Positions 44,828-52,352 of a DNA stretch of 52,625 nt are shown here, piece after piece; the first letter of the stretch is position 1, and each line of letters starts with the position of its first letter. The position numbers were made by a program, and so were the translations under genes. The DNA comes from Sphingobacteriaceae bacterium. Lineage in GTDB: Bacteria; Bacteroidota; Bacteroidia; Sphingobacteriales; Sphingobacteriaceae. The stretch is from positions 1-52,625 of the forward strand of contig CANKAT010000012.1 in assembly GCA_947479815.1 (NCBI GenBank). The letters run 5' to 3'. Below the pieces are notes generated by a model. That model ran no database searches and had not been told where the DNA came from. It saw only the letters and a list, made by a program, of their open reading frames with translations.

Positions 44828-45904
44828 TTAAATTGAATTTCCGTAGCCTACCAGAAGTACGGAAATAATAATAGTACTTATTCCTAAAATAAAAGTTGTG
44901 AATGTCTTCTTGCTCACTGCCGACCATTCCTTCAGTAGCAGTCCCCACATATTAGCGATCAAAATGATAAAAGCCATGTGTAATATCCACGAGCTAGCTC
45001 CATTTCCTAATTTACTTTCACCCATACCGTAAAAGAAGAACTGAAGAAACCAGGTTGTACCTGCTATAGCCGAGAAAATATAGTTTTTAACAAGCGGTGA
45101 TTTCGTGTTTGCATAATCTCCGAAGGTCTTATTACGAGCGTTCAGGATAGTACACCAAATTAGGTTTGTTGTAAGTCCTCCCCAAAGCAATACCACATAA
45201 GTTACATTATTTTGAAAGAGAAATTCAGTCGTTTCCGCAGGATTCGCTGCTTTCCACAACGTATTTGCCGCATCTGCCATTGGTTTTCCAGCTTCTATTC
45301 CAAAATTGAAACAGGCACTTAAAACTCCTGAAATAATGGCTACAATGAGCCCTTTAACCATATTAAACTCCTGTATAGTTTCTTTTTTTGTTTCTTCACT
45401 CAGTTCACGTTCTTTTAGCATTCCCGCTCTCCCACAAAGGAAAATACCGAAAAGGCATACCAGCACCCCAAGAAGTACGATACGTCCACCTTCACTGTTA
45501 AGCATGTCTGTAAAACTAGTCTTACCTGTTTGAGGATATAGATCGTAAAATACAGGGGGCAAGAGGGATCCTAATGCTGAACAGAATCCCAAAACTACTG
45601 AGTTGCCAAGCGACATGCCGAGGTATCTAACTCCAAGTCCGTAGGTTAAACCCCCAATCCCCCAAAGCAATCCCATAATAAAAGTAACCTTCAAAATGGA
45701 GTTATCCGTATTACTGATGATCTCGGCAAAAGCTGGAATAGTGAGGTATGCAGCTAGGGGAGGAACAATCAGCCAAGAGAATAAGCCACCAATTATCCAG
45801 TAGCTTTCCCATGACCAACCCTTAACCTTTTTAAAAGGAATATAAAAACTCCCGGAAGCAGCGCCGCCAATAAAATGAAAAATAACACCTAAAATTACTT
45901 GCAT
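44828..45904 (-). CDS. rhaT: L-rhamnose/H+ symporter
   Basis: Inner-membrane permease with about ten hydrophobic helices, 358 residues. It matches RhaT: GVIFHFIGGAASGSFYIPFKKVKGWSWESYW at the start and GLLWGIGGLTYGLGVRYLG in the third helix. First gene of the operon; six bases separate its stop from the fused aldolase gene. No sigma-factor or AraC-type regulator gene is found on either side, so control must come from elsewhere. Confidence 0.93.
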   Translation of the reverse strand: MQVILGVIFHFIGGAASGSFYIPFKKVKGWSWESYWIIGGLFSWLIVPPLAAYLTIPAFAEIISNTDNSILKVTFIMGLLWGIGGLTYGLGVRYLGMSLGNSVVLGFCSALGSLLPPVFYDLYPQTGKTSFTDMLNSEGGRIVLLGVLVCLFGIFLCGRAGMLKERELSEETKKETIQEFNMVKGLIVAIISGVLSACFNFGIEAGKPMADAANTLWKAANPAETTEFLFQNNVTYVVLLWGGLTTNLIWCTILNARNKTFGDYANTKSPLVKNYIFSAIAGTTWFLQFFFYGMGESKLGNGASSWILHMAFIILIANMWGLLLKEWSAVSKKTFTTFILGISTIIISVLLVGYGNSI

Positions 45905-45998
45905 GGATGAGATTTAAAAGAGTTTGAATATATCTAAAATATGGGATTTATTCGTTGTTGTTTATTGTTTTTTTTAAGGTGCTCCTGGTCACGTCGTA

Positions 45999-46119
45999 CC
46001 CCCGCGGCTATGAGCGGAAGAAAATCATGAATGGAATTAGCTAACTCCAGGCACAGGAGAATTTATATCAATCTTAAACCAATCGTTCATTCACTGAACC
46101 TCCGTTCACCTCTCTTCCG
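45999..46119 (+). repeat. 121-bp direct repeat, copy 1
   Basis: Opens with cccccgcggctatgagcgg and ends tctcttccg. Identical to copy 2 (46440-46560) except for one C/T difference. The upstream T-rich lead (45961-46000) also matches 46360-46398 imperfectly. Confidence 0.9.
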
Positions 46120-46407
46120 ATTTATTTTTTTAAAGCGCTGTGCACGTGTCATCTTGAACAACAGGCAGGGAATGCCGCGCAAAAGGTTTATGAATCTGAA
46201 GCACAATTTTTTTTGTCCGCCACGCTCGCTCCAAAGGAGTCCTACGGACACAGACCTTTAATAACCGTTTCTCCCGCCTTGACTGGTGCGGCAATTACTT
46301 AATTAGCCAACCCACTGTATTCATAGCAGCAGGCGCAGCGGTAGGATTATTCGCTATTTTTTATTGTTTTTTAAAGGTACTCATGGTCTCGTCGTACCGC
46401 CTCGGCA

Positions 46408-46459
46408 TGGTTCTTTTTTGCTACAGAAAAAGAACTAAGCCCCCGCGGCTATGAGCGGA
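46408..46459 (+). repeat. 52-bp hairpin module, copy 1
   Basis: Contains a stem formed by gttcttttt and aaaaagaac (46410-46435) and runs into the start of the second 121-bp copy. Identical 52 bases at 46635-46686. Confidence 0.85.
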
Positions 46460-46560
46460 AGAAAATCATGAATGGAATTAGCTAACTTCAGGCACAGGAG
46501 AATTTATATCAATCTTAAACCAATCGTTCATTCACTGAACCTCCGTTCACCTCTCTTCCG
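46440..46560 (+). repeat. 121-bp direct repeat, copy 2
   Basis: Second copy, 441 bp downstream of the first. A third partial copy of its first 20 bases closes the second 52-bp module at 46667-46686. Confidence 0.9.
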
Positions 46561-46634
46561 CATTGACTGGTGCGGCAATTACAGACCCAGCCCCCGCAGA
46601 ACCTTTCATAGCAGCAGGCGCAGCGGTAGCGTTT

Positions 46635-46686
46635 TGGTTCTTTTTTGCTACAGAAAAAGAACTAAGCCCCCGCGGCTATGAGCGGA
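46635..46686 (+). repeat. 52-bp hairpin module, copy 2
   Basis: Exact duplicate of 46408-46459 at a 227-bp offset, including the gttcttttt/aaaaagaac hairpin. Confidence 0.85.
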
Positions 46687-46762
46687 GTGAAATTATGAAT
46701 GCTTGGTGGGTAACACCAAGCATAAGGGAATACAGCACTAAAATCACAAACCCTTATAAACG

Positions 46763-46791
46763 AAAAAACCTCCCGAATGATATTCGGGAGG
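46763..46791 (-). terminator. Intrinsic terminator for rplS
   Basis: Perfect 10-bp stem cctcccgaat/attcgggagg (46769-46778, 46782-46791) with a 3-base loop, followed on the minus strand by six T. Ends the rpsP-to-rplS transcript. Confidence 0.9.
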
Positions 46792-46809
46792 CTAAATCTT
46801 ATTAATTAA

Positions 46810-47157
46810 TTACACTCTTTTTGTTTTGATACGAGCTGCCTTACCAGTTAACTCGCGTAGATAGAATAATTTCGCTCTGCGAACTTTTCCATGACTATTT
46901 ACTTCGATCTTATCAATGTTCGGAGAATTTACTGGGAAGATACGCTCTACTCCAACTCCATTTGACATTTTACGAACTGTAAACGTTTCATTAACACCTA
47001 CACTATTGCGCTGGATAACAACACCCTGATAAATCTGGATACGTTCTTTATTTCCTTCGCGAATTTTATAGTGAACACTAACCGTATCACCGGCTTTGAA
47101 TGCAGGAACTTGCTTTATAACTACCGCCTGCTCTTCAACAAATTTTACTAAATCCAT
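46810..47157 (-). CDS. rplS: 50S ribosomal protein L19
   Basis: bL19, located at the 30S-50S interface. 115 residues with the family core ([66 protein letters not shown]). Last gene of the rpsP cluster, 139 bases after trmD. Its leader contains a 9-bp hairpin (47176-47198), and a strong terminator follows. Confidence 0.97.
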   Translation of the reverse strand: MDLVKFVEEQAVVIKQVPAFKAGDTVSVHYKIREGNKERIQIYQGVVIQRNSVGVNETFTVRKMSNGVGVERIFPVNSPNIDKIEVNSHGKVRRAKLFYLRELTGKAARIKTKRV

Positions 47158-47175
47158 GATATTAAGCTCTTAATT

Positions 47176-47198
47176 CGATTTTTAGCCCGTAAAAATCG
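47176..47198 (-). promoter_or_regulatory. Hairpin in the rplS leader
   Basis: Perfect 9-bp stem (cgattttta/taaaaatcg) with a 5-base loop, 18 bases upstream of the rplS start. It has no T-run, so it is more likely an RNA-level control structure than a terminator. I recall that an L19 leader class has been predicted in Flavobacteria, but cannot confirm that this is one. Confidence 0.45.
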
Positions 47199-47296
47199 GA
47201 TTGCAATATTAGGAAAAATATTTTACTTAAAAAAGGATTTTAGATAATTTCCCCATTAAAATTTCTTGCAAGTACAAGTTACCACAAATATTTATA

Positions 47297-47971
47297 CTAA
47301 TCCAAAAGATCTGGTCGCCGCTGCTTTGTGCGCTCCAGAGCCTGCTCGTGTCTCCAATCATTAATCGCTGCCTCATGTCCACTTAAAAGGATATCGGGCA
47401 CCCTATGGCCCCGCCAGTCGGCCGGACGTGTATATACTGGTGCGTCAAGAAGTTCCCCTTGAAAAGAATCTGATAATGCCGAGGTTTCATCATTCAACAC
47501 TCCCGGTAATAATCTGACAATACTATCAACTAGAACCGCTGCCGGTAATTCACCTCCCGAAAGAACATAATCGCCTATAGAGATCTCTCTGGTTACAAAA
47601 ATATCGCGAATACGCTGATCGATTCCTTTATAATGCCCGGCAAGGATCATGATGTTTTCTTTTCCTGATAGCTCATTGGCCATACTCTGATTAAGCGTTT
47701 TCCCATCAGGTGTCATAAAGATCACCTCGTCGTATTTACGCTCTTCCAGTAATTTTTCGATACAATTTGCAAAAGGCTCAATCCCCATCACCATACCACT
47801 GCCTCCACCATACTGATAATCATCAACAGATTTCTGTTTATTTGTTGAGTAATCTCTCAGATTATGAACAACGATCTCTGAAAGCCCTTTTTTCTGCGCA
47901 CGTTGCAAGATAGAATGTGCAAAAGGACTCTCAAGCAAGTCAGGTAATACAGTTATGATATCAAAACGCAT
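47297..47971 (-). CDS. trmD: tRNA (guanine-37-N1)-methyltransferase
   Basis: SPOUT-class enzyme that methylates G37 of tRNAs reading CNN codons and prevents frameshifts. Starts [17 protein letters not shown]; the trefoil-knot SAM site follows ([28 protein letters not shown]) and the C-terminal [21 protein letters not shown]-like end is present. I begin it at ATG 47971 (224 residues). A longer in-frame start at 48058 runs through a repeat tract and upstream of the promoter box (47976-47983) and is unlikely. Confidence 0.95.
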   Translation of the reverse strand: MRFDIITVLPDLLESPFAHSILQRAQKKGLSEIVVHNLRDYSTNKQKSVDDYQYGGGSGMVMGIEPFANCIEKLLEERKYDEVIFMTPDGKTLNQSMANELSGKENIMILAGHYKGIDQRIRDIFVTREISIGDYVLSGGELPAAVLVDSIVRLLPGVLNDETSALSDSFQGELLDAPVYTRPADWRGHRVPDILLSGHEAAINDWRHEQALERTKQRRPDLLD

Positions 47972-47975
47972 AATG

Positions 47976-47983
47976 CAAAGATA
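47976..47983 (-). promoter_or_regulatory. -7 promoter box for trmD
   Basis: TATCTTTG ends four bases before the trmD ATG, implying a leaderless or nearly leaderless transcript independent of rpsP. No TTG at the -33 distance. Confidence 0.5.
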
Positions 47984-47987
47984 GGAA

Positions 47988-48042
47988 GGAGATATGAGAT
48001 ATGAGTAGTGAGATGGGAGATATGAGATGAGAGATATGAGAC
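47988..48042 (-). repeat. Purine-rich tandem tract upstream of trmD
   Basis: Irregular repeats of gagatatgagat-type units directly upstream of the trmD promoter box. Confidence 0.6.
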
Positions 48043-48138
48043 TGGGGGATTTAAGCAAAGACCGTATTAATAATCCTAAATAAGCCCTTCTTCCTTTTAT
48101 AGATTTAAATAACCAGGAACTAGTTAAATTCCAAATTA

Positions 48139-49332
48139 TCAGCCAGGAAAACTAATCTTCCCCATCGATATAGAAGGAACACCCGGATGTTTACCAAAAT
48201 CAGTTTTACCACCCGCAATTGCTTCATTACCCAAAAGAGCAAATAAAACAGCCTCTTTAGCATCTGGAGCGATACCCAGATCAGAAGTGAATTTTAGTTT
48301 TTTACCAAGCTGCTCTTCGATCATAGCAGCCAATACTGGATTATGCATACCGCCACCGCTGATATAAATTTCATACGCTCCTTTGCCTTCAACACAAAAA
48401 GTAATAGCCTTTACAATCGCATTTGCAGTAAATGCAGCCAGGGTGGCCATTACATCTTCATTTGTAAGGTCTTGCAAACCTGAGTTTTGAATAGCATTGT
48501 TTAAATAAGCTAAACTGAAAAGTTCTGGACCCGTAGTTTTTAGGTATCCTGATCTGAAAAAATCATGATCAAACAGTGACTCCACTAGTTTTTGATTCAC
48601 TTTTCCACTTGATGCAATTGCCCCGTCTTGATCGAAATACTTTCCGGGATAGCTGAGCTGAACGAACTGATCCATCAATGTATTTCCTGGTCCAACATCT
48701 GAAGAGAAAAAATCAGTTGAACCTGTAGAAGGAAGAAATGTGAAATTGGAGATCCCTCCGATATTAAGCATAACCCTATTTTCATCGGGATTTGAAAAAA
48801 GCAAATAATCACCATAAACCGACAAGGGAGCACCTTCGCATCCGGCCGCTACATGTTTTTGCCTGAAATCACTGATCGTAATTATTCCTGATCTCATGGC
48901 CAGGTGATCGCCATCTCCAATCTGAAGGGTAGCGTTTGAATATGCATCTTCCTGACGCTGCCGTCTGGGAGCATGGTAAATGGTCTGCCCATGACTGGCA
49001 ATTAGGTCAATATCTGACGCTGAAATACCCCAATCATTTAAACTTTCGAGTAGTAGTCCCCCATAATAATCACCTATAAAAGCATTTAATAAAGTAACCT
49101 TTTCTAGATCGACGGTTCTCTTTGCAAAAACAGATTTAAGATCTTCTTTGAATGCAGGCAAATACCCTTTACTCACAAAGTTTATGAGCTTTACTTTGGT
49201 TTCTAATCCGCTTCCGCTAAATTCACATAGGGCAATATCCAAACCGTCAAACGACGTTCCAGACATCAGTCCAATAATTTTCCGAACCGGTTTATTGGCA
49301 ATAGCATGAAGAGAAGCAATATTAGGATTCAT
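48139..49332 (-). CDS. anmK: Anhydro-N-acetylmuramic acid kinase
   Basis: Opens and phosphorylates 1,6-anhydroMurNAc released during murein turnover, giving MurNAc-6-phosphate. AnmK markers: [19 protein letters not shown], the [13 protein letters not shown] catalytic region, [13 protein letters not shown] and [13 protein letters not shown]. At 397 residues it is slightly longer than the E. coli enzyme. It lies between rimM (48-base gap) and trmD (167-base gap), where most bacteria have rimM next to trmD directly. MurQ is not in the window. Confidence 0.94.
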   Translation of the reverse strand: MNPNIASLHAIANKPVRKIIGLMSGTSFDGLDIALCEFSGSGLETKVKLINFVSKGYLPAFKEDLKSVFAKRTVDLEKVTLLNAFIGDYYGGLLLESLNDWGISASDIDLIASHGQTIYHAPRRQRQEDAYSNATLQIGDGDHLAMRSGIITISDFRQKHVAAGCEGAPLSVYGDYLLFSNPDENRVMLNIGGISNFTFLPSTGSTDFFSSDVGPGNTLMDQFVQLSYPGKYFDQDGAIASSGKVNQKLVESLFDHDFFRSGYLKTTGPELFSLAYLNNAIQNSGLQDLTNEDVMATLAAFTANAIVKAITFCVEGKGAYEIYISGGGMHNPVLAAMIEEQLGKKLKFTSDLGIAPDAKEAVLFALLGNEAIAGGKTDFGKHPGVPSISMGKISFPG

Positions 49333-49380
49333 ATTCTCTATAAAAATAGAAAATTAGCTCGAAGAGGTATACTTTAAATT

Positions 49381-49908
49381 TTATGCCTCCAGATACAGAT
49401 CAATCAGGCCCTCGGGAAGGTCTACTTTAAGGATTCCATTCTCCACATCGATCTCTACAATTAGATCATCATTCAGAGGAAACATGATCTCTTTAAATTG
49501 ATAAGAAACAACCGCCACAAACTGCTGTGGATACTCATGAATTTCAATGATCTCACCCAATTCACCTACGGTTTGGTCATGAACAATAAACCCTTTAAGA
49601 TCAGTGATTAGGAATTCATCATCCTCTCTTACAGGCTTTAAACTATTCGATAAGTAAAGCTTTTTTCGGATAAGTGTTTGCGCCTTTTCAATGGTATCGA
49701 TATCATCGAAGTAGAAATTACCGGTCTGGTTATTCTGTAATTTATAGGTTGAGATAAAGAATGGTATTAGCTTGCCATTGATCTCGGCAAAAACAGATTC
49801 AAGTAGAAGATCTGCTGGCTCATCGTATTCAAAATAAACCTGTACCTCACCTTTTAAACCCTTGGTTTTGGTGATATAGCCTATATAAAAACAATCCTCA
49901 ATCTTCAT
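49381..49908 (-). CDS. rimM: 16S rRNA processing factor RimM
   Basis: Assembly factor for the 30S head that binds protein S19. An N-terminal RimM barrel (YIGYITKTKGLKGEVQVYFE) is joined to a PRC barrel (FLITDLKGFIVHDQTVGELGEIIEI, then MFPLNDDLIVEID). Length 175 is standard. It follows rpsP by 110 bases, and that gap holds a nested stem-loop. Confidence 0.95.
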   Translation of the reverse strand: MKIEDCFYIGYITKTKGLKGEVQVYFEYDEPADLLLESVFAEINGKLIPFFISTYKLQNNQTGNFYFDDIDTIEKAQTLIRKKLYLSNSLKPVREDDEFLITDLKGFIVHDQTVGELGEIIEIHEYPQQFVAVVSYQFKEIMFPLNDDLIVEIDVENGILKVDLPEGLIDLYLEA

Positions 49909-49922
49909 AGCGTCAAAATAGA

Positions 49923-49993
49923 AACGTCATTGCTGATGCGCCTTTTGAGTTTTCAATAAAGAAAACACATCGGTAAACATCTGCAATGACGTT
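49923..49993 (-). promoter_or_regulatory. Nested stem-loop between rpsP and rimM
   Basis: Outer arms of 16 bases (49923-49938 and 49978-49993) pair at 15 positions. Inside, gttttc (49949-49954) and gaaaac (49961-49966) form a second stem. As RNA it starts 26 bases past the rpsP stop and ends 14 bases before the rimM start. Candidate attenuator, processing site or stability element. Confidence 0.6.
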
Positions 49994-50018
49994 ATTTATT
50001 TTTATGATTTAACAGAAA

Positions 50019-50753
50019 TTACTCTGCCGTTTCGTCAGATGGAGCTTCTTCAGATGCTTCTTCTTCAGTTGCTTCTTCAGCCACTTCAACTTCTGCAGGA
50101 GCTTCTTCTTGAACTTCTGGAGCTTCTTCAGCTACTTCAACTTCTGCAACTGGTGCTTCTTCTTCAACCTCAACTTCTGGAACTTCTTCAGCTACAGTTT
50201 CTTCAACTTCAGCAACCGATTCTGATTCTTCAACTTCTGCCGAAACTTCAACTTCCGAAGTTTCTTCAACTACAGCTTCTTCAACTTCTTCAGAAGGAGT
50301 ATTTTTGACAATAATTGCTGCCGCCATTTCTTCCTTCTTCTTAGCTTCAGCTAATAAAGTAGCTTTTTTAATTTCTTGTTTAGATTTAGAAAGAATTTCC
50401 TTCTTTCCTTCAATCTTAATGGCTTTTCCTTCTAACCACTGAGCAAATTTTGCTTCTGCTTGTTCTTCAGTTAAAGCACCTTTTTTAACGCCACCTTCTA
50501 GATGTTTCTTGTATAAAATACCTTTGTATGAAAGTATAGCACGACAAGTATCTGTAGGTTGAGCGCCTTTGTTAACCCAATCCAATGCTTTTTCGAAATT
50601 GATTTCAATTGTAGCCGGATTTGTGTTTGGATTGTAAGAACCTAATCTTTCGATGAATTTACCATCTCTTGGAGCACGAGCGTCTGCTACCACTACATGA
50701 TAAAAAGGTTTTCCCTTTTTACCGAATCTTTGCAATCTGATTTTAGTTGCCAT
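50019..50753 (-). CDS. rpsP: 30S ribosomal protein S16 with acidic C-terminal tail
   Basis: bS16 is an early 30S assembly protein. Residues 1-80 are the conserved domain ([41 protein letters not shown]). Next comes a Bacteroidota-type helical extension (about 95-150). Residues 154-244 form a tail of 91 residues with about 40 Glu, one Asp and no Lys or Arg, made of E, V, A, P and S repeats. Usual S16 is 80-90 residues. The tail is far too acidic to lie on rRNA and should project from the ribosome. A TATCTTTG box upstream (50806-50813) drives the operon. Confidence 0.96.
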   Translation of the reverse strand: MATKIRLQRFGKKGKPFYHVVVADARAPRDGKFIERLGSYNPNTNPATIEINFEKALDWVNKGAQPTDTCRAILSYKGILYKKHLEGGVKKGALTEEQAEAKFAQWLEGKAIKIEGKKEILSKSKQEIKKATLLAEAKKKEEMAAAIIVKNTPSEEVEEAVVEETSEVEVSAEVEESESVAEVEETVAEEVPEVEVEEEAPVAEVEVAEEAPEVQEEAPAEVEVAEEATEEEASEEAPSDETAE

Positions 50754-50764
50754 TTTTTAAGTTT

Positions 50765-50801
50765 TATGTATTCAACATATTCCCGGAGTCTATTCTGCGG
50801 G
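50765..50801 (-). promoter_or_regulatory. Structured rpsP leader
   Basis: Between promoter and start the minus-strand RNA can pair cccg/cggg (outer, 50782-50801) and form tatgt-attca-acata (50765-50779). Modest stems; autoregulation by S16 is plausible but unproven. Confidence 0.3.
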
Positions 50802-50805
50802 GTTG

Positions 50806-50813
50806 CAAAGATA
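50806..50813 (-). promoter_or_regulatory. -7 promoter box for the rpsP operon
   Basis: TATCTTTG, matching TAnnTTTG, about 53 bases upstream of the rpsP ATG. T-rich sequence occupies the -33 position without a clean TTG. Confidence 0.55.
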
Positions 50814-50845
50814 TAAAAAAATCACATTTAAAAAATGGAAATTCC

Positions 50846-50853
50846 TATTTTTG
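50846..50853 (+). promoter_or_regulatory. -7 promoter box for the nucleotidase
   Basis: TATTTTTG ends four bases before ATG 50858. Diverges from the rpsP promoter. Confidence 0.45.
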
Positions 50854-50857
50854 AAAT

Positions 50858-51391
50858 ATGTCTGAAAGAAAACCCCGAATTGCAGTGGATATGGATGAAG
50901 TAATTGCCGATCCGATATCTAAATTTATAAGTCTCTATAACCGTGATTACGGTATTCCCCTTGATCTTCAAATACTTCCCGGAAACGAGATGTACCACCA
51001 TGTGCCAGAAAATATAAAATTGAAATTATGGGATTACATCAACGAAAAAGGCTTTTTCAGAGATCTTGCTGTACTTCCCGACAGCGTAGAAATACTAAAA
51101 CGGCTTCAAGAAAAGTATGATATTTTTATTGTTTCTGCTGCAATGGAATTCCCTAATTCACTGCAGGATAAGTATGAATGGCTCCAAGAACATTTTCCAT
51201 TTATTGGATGGCAAAATATTATCCTTTGCGGTCATAAAATCGTAAATGTTGACATGATGATCGATGACCGCATCAAAAATTTTGTAGATTTTGATGGAAG
51301 AAAACTTCTTTTCACCTCGCCTCATAATATGTTACTAACTGGCTACGAACGGGTCAATAACTGGAAAGAGGTGGGTGATAAGTTATTATAG
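50858..51391 (+). CDS. 5'(3')-deoxyribonucleotidase (HAD, NT5C type)
   Basis: HAD-superfamily phosphatase of 177 residues that removes phosphate from deoxynucleotides. The nucleophile and acid/base Asp are Asp11 and Asp13 (AVDMDEVIAD), the LPGNEMYHHV cap follows, then FIVSAAMEF with the motif II Ser, and VDMMIDDR with the motif IV Asp pair. Cytosolic, no leader. Divergent from rpsP; presumably limits dNTP pools. Confidence 0.85.
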   Translation: MSERKPRIAVDMDEVIADPISKFISLYNRDYGIPLDLQILPGNEMYHHVPENIKLKLWDYINEKGFFRDLAVLPDSVEILKRLQEKYDIFIVSAAMEFPNSLQDKYEWLQEHFPFIGWQNIILCGHKIVNVDMMIDDRIKNFVDFDGRKLLFTSPHNMLLTGYERVNNWKEVGDKLL

Positions 51392-51743
51392 CGAGCGGTT
51401 GGTTAAATAACCATTGAAAGAATAATATTACTCCGGTCTTTTTTTTGTTTTGATTTATGGGATTTTAATGATGTGAAAAGCAGAGCCTGTTGCTCTTCGG
51501 CTGTTTCAGTCGCGTGCTTCGCAATAGTTTTGGCAATAAATTTTTGAATAAGATCCTATTCATTCTGCCAAAAGCTAATGCTGCGCCCCCGTTTATTTTA
51601 TTCAGGACAGAAGTACTTTTTAAGCAGTAGCGGCATAGCGTAAATTATACGGTGCAGGTCCATTAATCCGGGAAACATGGATAATAGCAGCAGCCAGGCA
51701 ATCTAAACGAGATCGAAGCGGCAGGCTTTTGCCTAAATCAAAT
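51392..51743. other. Intergenic region, possibly decayed or repetitive
   Basis: No intact gene. A section from about 51465 to 51760 is richer in GC and in codon-like composition than other gaps in the window, and the minus strand carries a stop-to-stop frame with a helical pattern (KTIAKHATETAEEQQALLF) but no good start. A small hairpin tggtta/taacca lies at 51400-51413. Confidence 0.4.
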
Positions 51744-51854
51744 TTATTTTATGATCCAAATTCCCATGGCAAAAGCTACAGCGAAGAGCCCGGCTGAAGA
51801 ACCAACGAGAATAAACCTTGCTTTTAAAAATAACATCCTGTATATTATTATCAT
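51744..51854 (-). CDS. Possible 36-residue single-span membrane protein
   Basis: ATG 51854 to TAA. Pattern: MIIIYRMLFLKAR, then a hydrophobic helix FILVGSSAGLFAVAF and AMGIWIIK. A second ATG at 51836 gives 30 residues. The Gly/Ala/Ser-rich helix with basic flanks is what a small membrane protein would show, but I know no family and the start lacks a promoter box. Confidence 0.35.
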   Translation of the reverse strand: MIIIYRMLFLKARFILVGSSAGLFAVAFAMGIWIIK

Positions 51855-52003
51855 GCGAAAGAGAACTTATTTAATTCAAATAAATTCTACCGGCCATTCT
51901 CTTAAAGACTAATCCAACATCTTCAGAATTAATAACAAATCCCTTTCAAACTTTTATATGTAACTTTTTGTTGCCATAATAATCTAAAAAGAAAAACCCA
52001 ATC

Positions 52004-52333
52004 ATGATAGCAGTTACGACAAACGAACTTGAAGGAAAAAAAATAGTAAAATACATCGGAATTGTAACCGGTGAAGCAATTATTGGCGCAAACATTGTCA
52101 AAGATTTTTTTGCAGGGATCAGAGATATCGTAGGCGGAAGGTCCGGATCTTATGAAGAGGGATTACGTGAAGCAAAAGATATTGCATTGCGTGAGATGCA
52201 AGAGCAGGCCACTCGATTAGGAGCAAATGCAGTTATTGGCGTTGACCTTGATTATGAAACCCTTGGAAGCAATGGAAGCATGCTGATGGTTAGTGCATCG
52301 GGTACAGCGGTTATTGTGGAAGATCGAATTTAA
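52004..52333 (+). CDS. YbjQ/UPF0145-family protein
   Basis: A 109-residue protein of the YbjQ (heavy-metal-binding domain) family: [39 protein letters not shown], then [28 protein letters not shown]. Family structures are pentameric rings; a metal-binding role was proposed but the function is unsettled. Length is standard. It ends 20 bases before the convergent gmhA. Confidence 0.9.
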   Translation: MIAVTTNELEGKKIVKYIGIVTGEAIIGANIVKDFFAGIRDIVGGRSGSYEEGLREAKDIALREMQEQATRLGANAVIGVDLDYETLGSNGSMLMVSASGTAVIVEDRI

Positions 52334-52352
52334 TTCTTAAACATTACTATGC

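Larger units (their letters stand above)
45905..46762. other. Gene-free block of duplicated modules
   Basis: No gene can be supported in about 860 bp. Five sequence modules each occur twice (see the repeat entries): a 40-bp T-rich lead, a 52-bp hairpin module, a 121-bp unit, an 18-bp unit (46281-46298, 46565-46582) and a 25-bp unit (46320-46344, 46605-46629). A hairpin at 46215-46249 lies between copies. Short open frames in it are low-complexity products of the repeats. Confidence 0.7.

Noticed and set aside
45961-46686. Retron, CRISPR or IS element as explanation for the repeats
   Set aside because: No reverse transcriptase, no evenly spaced short repeats with spacers, no transposase and no terminal inverted repeats.
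46563-46805. 80-codon Ala-rich frame in the repeat block
   Set aside because: It crosses the duplicated modules and the rplS terminator; the same translation pattern appears wherever the modules occur.
47972-48058. 29-residue N-terminal extension of TrmD
   Set aside because: It is translated tandem repeat, lies upstream of the promoter box and is absent from the family.
50039-50308. 89-codon Leu/Gln-rich frame opposite rpsP
   Set aside because: It is the mirror of the Glu/Val/Ala codon repeats in the S16 tail; no independent signal.
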